Shown here: positions 6,593 through 7,932 of the stretch, piece by piece | How positions within the stretch are numbered: the first letter of the stretch is position 1 | Layout of the letters: every line of letters starts with the position of its first letter | Source: Candidatus Saccharimonadota bacterium | Lineage (GTDB): Bacteria > Patescibacteriota > Saccharimonadia > Saccharimonadales > UBA7683 | NCBI GenBank assembly: GCA_020427905.1 | Contig: JAGQNU010000099.1 | Span: 1-7,932 of the forward strand | Length of the DNA: 7,932 bases | Direction of reading: 5' to 3' | Position numbers and translations under genes: made by a program | Notes under the pieces: model-generated | Seen by the model: only the letters and a program-made list of their open reading frames with translations | Databases searched by the model: none | What the model was told of the DNA's origin: nothing

Positions 6593-6613
6593 ACAAATAC
6601 TTTCACGACAGGG

Positions 6614-6642
6614 TTGACACTTCCGTTAAGCATAAGTAAAAT
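6614..6642 (+). promoter_or_regulatory. Near-consensus promoter of the secreted propeller protein gene
   Basis: A perfect TTGACA at 6614-6619 and TAAAAT at 6637-6642 are separated by the optimal 17 bases. Transcription should start near 6649, giving a leader of about 43 bases that is A-rich, poor in G and without a Shine-Dalgarno. It is the best promoter match in the window, which suggests strong expression. No clear terminator separates it from trhO upstream. Confidence 0.7.
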
Positions 6643-6691
6643 TAGATTCAGAAGAAATTCTAACAAAAACAATCAAAAACAAAATCCACCA

Positions 6692-7932
6692 ATGAAGTTT
6701 ATTTTTAGATTCCACCGCGTTGTCCTTGTACTACTGTTTATAGTGGCAATCTTTGTTCCGCAACAACCAACAGGTGCCAACAGTTACTTCGGTGGCAATG
6801 GTAAGATAACCTTTTATAGCCCTGTAACCCTTGATGACACTGGCCAGGAGGTGTACACAATAAATCCTGATGGAACTGGTCTTGCGCAAGTAACAAACAA
6901 CAGTCTGGCGGATGCAAACCCACAATGGGCACCGAGTGGCACAAAAGTCGCATTCGATCACTACGTGGATGCCACCAATCAACAAGATATTTACACTCAG
7001 AGTGTTGCATCAGATGGCTCGGGCAGTGGGACAGCAACGGTTGTGAGTGGTGCAAATACTCCAGCACGTGAGTTCGATCCGAGCTGGAACCCAGATGGCG
7101 ATACCATTGCATTTCACAGATGCCACCTTGATGTTAGTGACGACTGCGACAGCCCATACCAGATTTACACCATTCCTTCCGCGGGGGCAGTATCAGCTAC
7201 ACGAATCACGGTTGACGAGCTCTATGCAGATACGGAGCCAACCTGGAGGAAGGATGGCAACTACTTAACGTACACTCATAGGTTGATAGACGATACAAAT
7301 AATACATGTGACAGTGACACACCAGGCGACCCCACAGATGATAACTGTGACGACCTTTACAGCATAGCTATCGCTACGCCAACCGCTGGAGCTAGTTCTG
7401 TCGTCATTGACTCGGCTGCTAGTGCAAGTGATTCTCTGGGGTCGCCGCAGTGGTCGCCAACAGAGAACAAGGTTGTGTATGTGAAGAACGGCAATATATG
7501 GATTTATAACCAAGATATCGATACCAAAGCGCAGCTGACCTCCACGGGTGATGTCAGCGCACCAACTTGGTCACCTGATGGTAGGTATATTGCTACAGGA
7601 GGCTCAAGCCAGATGAGGTTCTTTAGCGCTACGACCGGTGCGTTAGTACATACAACCACCATAAGCTCAGGTGGATCGACTGATTTCACTCCAGCTGAGG
7701 GTGCTATTGAGGTAGATTGGGCGCGAGCAACCGCTCCTCCGGATACCGTTCACGAGTGTACAACCTACGTTAATGAAACCTGCACAGATTTCATACCAGA
7801 AATACCGTCCGACTGTCAGACAGTCACAACAAATCCTTCTCACGGCACCCCAAGCTACGACAACGGCCACATCTTTACACCAGTGACTGATTACGTCGGC
7901 GAAGATTCATACGTGTATACATATGAGGATGA
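6692..7932 (+). CDS. Secreted TolB-like beta-propeller (PD40) protein with cadherin/Ig-like domain, C-terminus beyond the right edge
   Basis: The frame is open to the right edge and shows 413 residues. Residues 1-29 are a signal peptide: basic start, hydrophobic core at about 10-22 and a likely cut after Ala29 (TGA|N). Five PD40/TolB-type repeats follow, each opening with a P-x-W motif: NPQW at 76, DPSW at 129, EPTW at 182, SPQW at 251 and APTW at 290. Several continue as SPDGxxIA and end in strands such as DIYTQ. An N-terminal half blade (about 37-70, EVYTINPDGTGLAQVT) and a closing strand near VDWAR (about 347) suggest a six-bladed propeller as in TolB. From about 374 a cadherin-like/bacterial Ig domain begins (NPSHGT at 381-386, FTPVTDYVGEDSYVYTYED to the edge). 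Acidic loops carry cysteine pairs (144/152, 206/219, 356/364, with 375). It is probably a large exported, surface-bound adhesin-like protein rather than TolB itself; ligand unknown. There is no Shine-Dalgarno, so the start rests on the signal peptide. Confidence 0.85.
   Translation, partial: MKFIFRFHRVVLVLLFIVAIFVPQQPTGANSYFGGNGKITFYSPVTLDDTGQEVYTINPDGTGLAQVTNNSLADANPQWAPSGTKVAFDHYVDATNQQDIYTQSVASDGSGSGTATVVSGANTPAREFDPSWNPDGDTIAFHRCHLDVSDDCDSPYQIYTIPSAGAVSATRITVDELYADTEPTWRKDGNYLTYTHRLIDDTNNTCDSDTPGDPTDDNCDDLYSIAIATPTAGASSVVIDSAASASDSLGSPQWSPTENKVVYVKNGNIWIYNQDIDTKAQLTSTGDVSAPTWSPDGRYIATGGSSQMRFFSATTGALVHTTTISSGGSTDFTPAEGAIEVDWARATAPPDTVHECTTYVNETCTDFIPEIPSDCQTVTTNPSHGTPSYDNGHIFTPVTDYVGEDSYVYTYED

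Noticed and set aside
6731..7870. Several minus-strand frames opposite the propeller gene
   Set aside because: The plus strand reads continuously with a signal peptide and five PD40 repeats; the antisense peptides are Cys/His/Leu-rich shadows.
1..7932. Alternative genetic code (TGA read as glycine, as in some Patescibacteria)
   Set aside because: The five complete genes end in TAG or TAA and none uses TGA, which raised the idea, but no gene contains an in-frame TGA and conserved glycines are encoded by GGN.
6692..7932. Assignment of the propeller protein as TolB of the Tol-Pal system
   Set aside because: The PD40 blades match TolB-type propellers, but there is no TolB N-terminal domain, no tol/pal neighbours, and an Ig/cadherin-like domain follows the propeller.

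Overview
The window most resembles a piece of chromosome from a small-genome bacterium of the Patescibacteria (Candidate Phyla Radiation), possibly Saccharibacteria. This placement is an inference from gene style and context, not from a marker gene. It rests on short intergenic gaps, a diverged Gre-like factor, a tandem pair of peptide/drug-type ABC exporters, and promoters that sit almost on top of start codons. The five complete genes end in TAG or TAA, and they are read full length with the standard code. I see no RNA genes, CRISPR arrays, insertion sequences, phage genes or attachment sites.

Layout from left to right. At 1-647 (minus) lies the N-terminal part of a YqaA/DedA-like membrane protein that runs off the left edge. 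It is divergent from 729-1469 (plus), ribosomal protein bL25 of the two-domain CTC type with a very acidic tail; both promoters are packed into the 81-base gap. At 1453-1920 (minus) is a Gre-family transcription factor with an altered catalytic tip, whose 3' end overlaps that of the bL25 gene. A 151-base gap (1921-2071) holds several inverted repeats. At 2072-3886 and 3879-5657 (both minus) are two ABC exporter half-transporters that overlap by 8 bases and probably form a heterodimer. Divergent from them at 5717-6592 (plus) is trhO, a tRNA uridine-34 hydroxylase of the rhodanese family. At 6692 (plus) to the right edge begins a large secreted protein with a TolB-like beta-propeller followed by a cadherin/Ig-like domain; it follows a near-consensus promoter.

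Functionally this is mostly core machinery: ribosome, RNA polymerase rescue and tRNA wobble modification. It is combined with envelope functions: a membrane protein, an exporter and a secreted adhesin-like protein. No single pathway links all the genes. The clearest unit is the exporter pair. The most distinctive points are the -10 elements placed so that transcripts of the YqaA-like gene and trhO would be leaderless, the overlapping divergent promoters between trhO and the exporter operon, the Gre-like factor lacking one of the two expected catalytic acids, and the secreted propeller protein with cysteine-bracketed acidic loops. I found no convincing new defence or mobile system.
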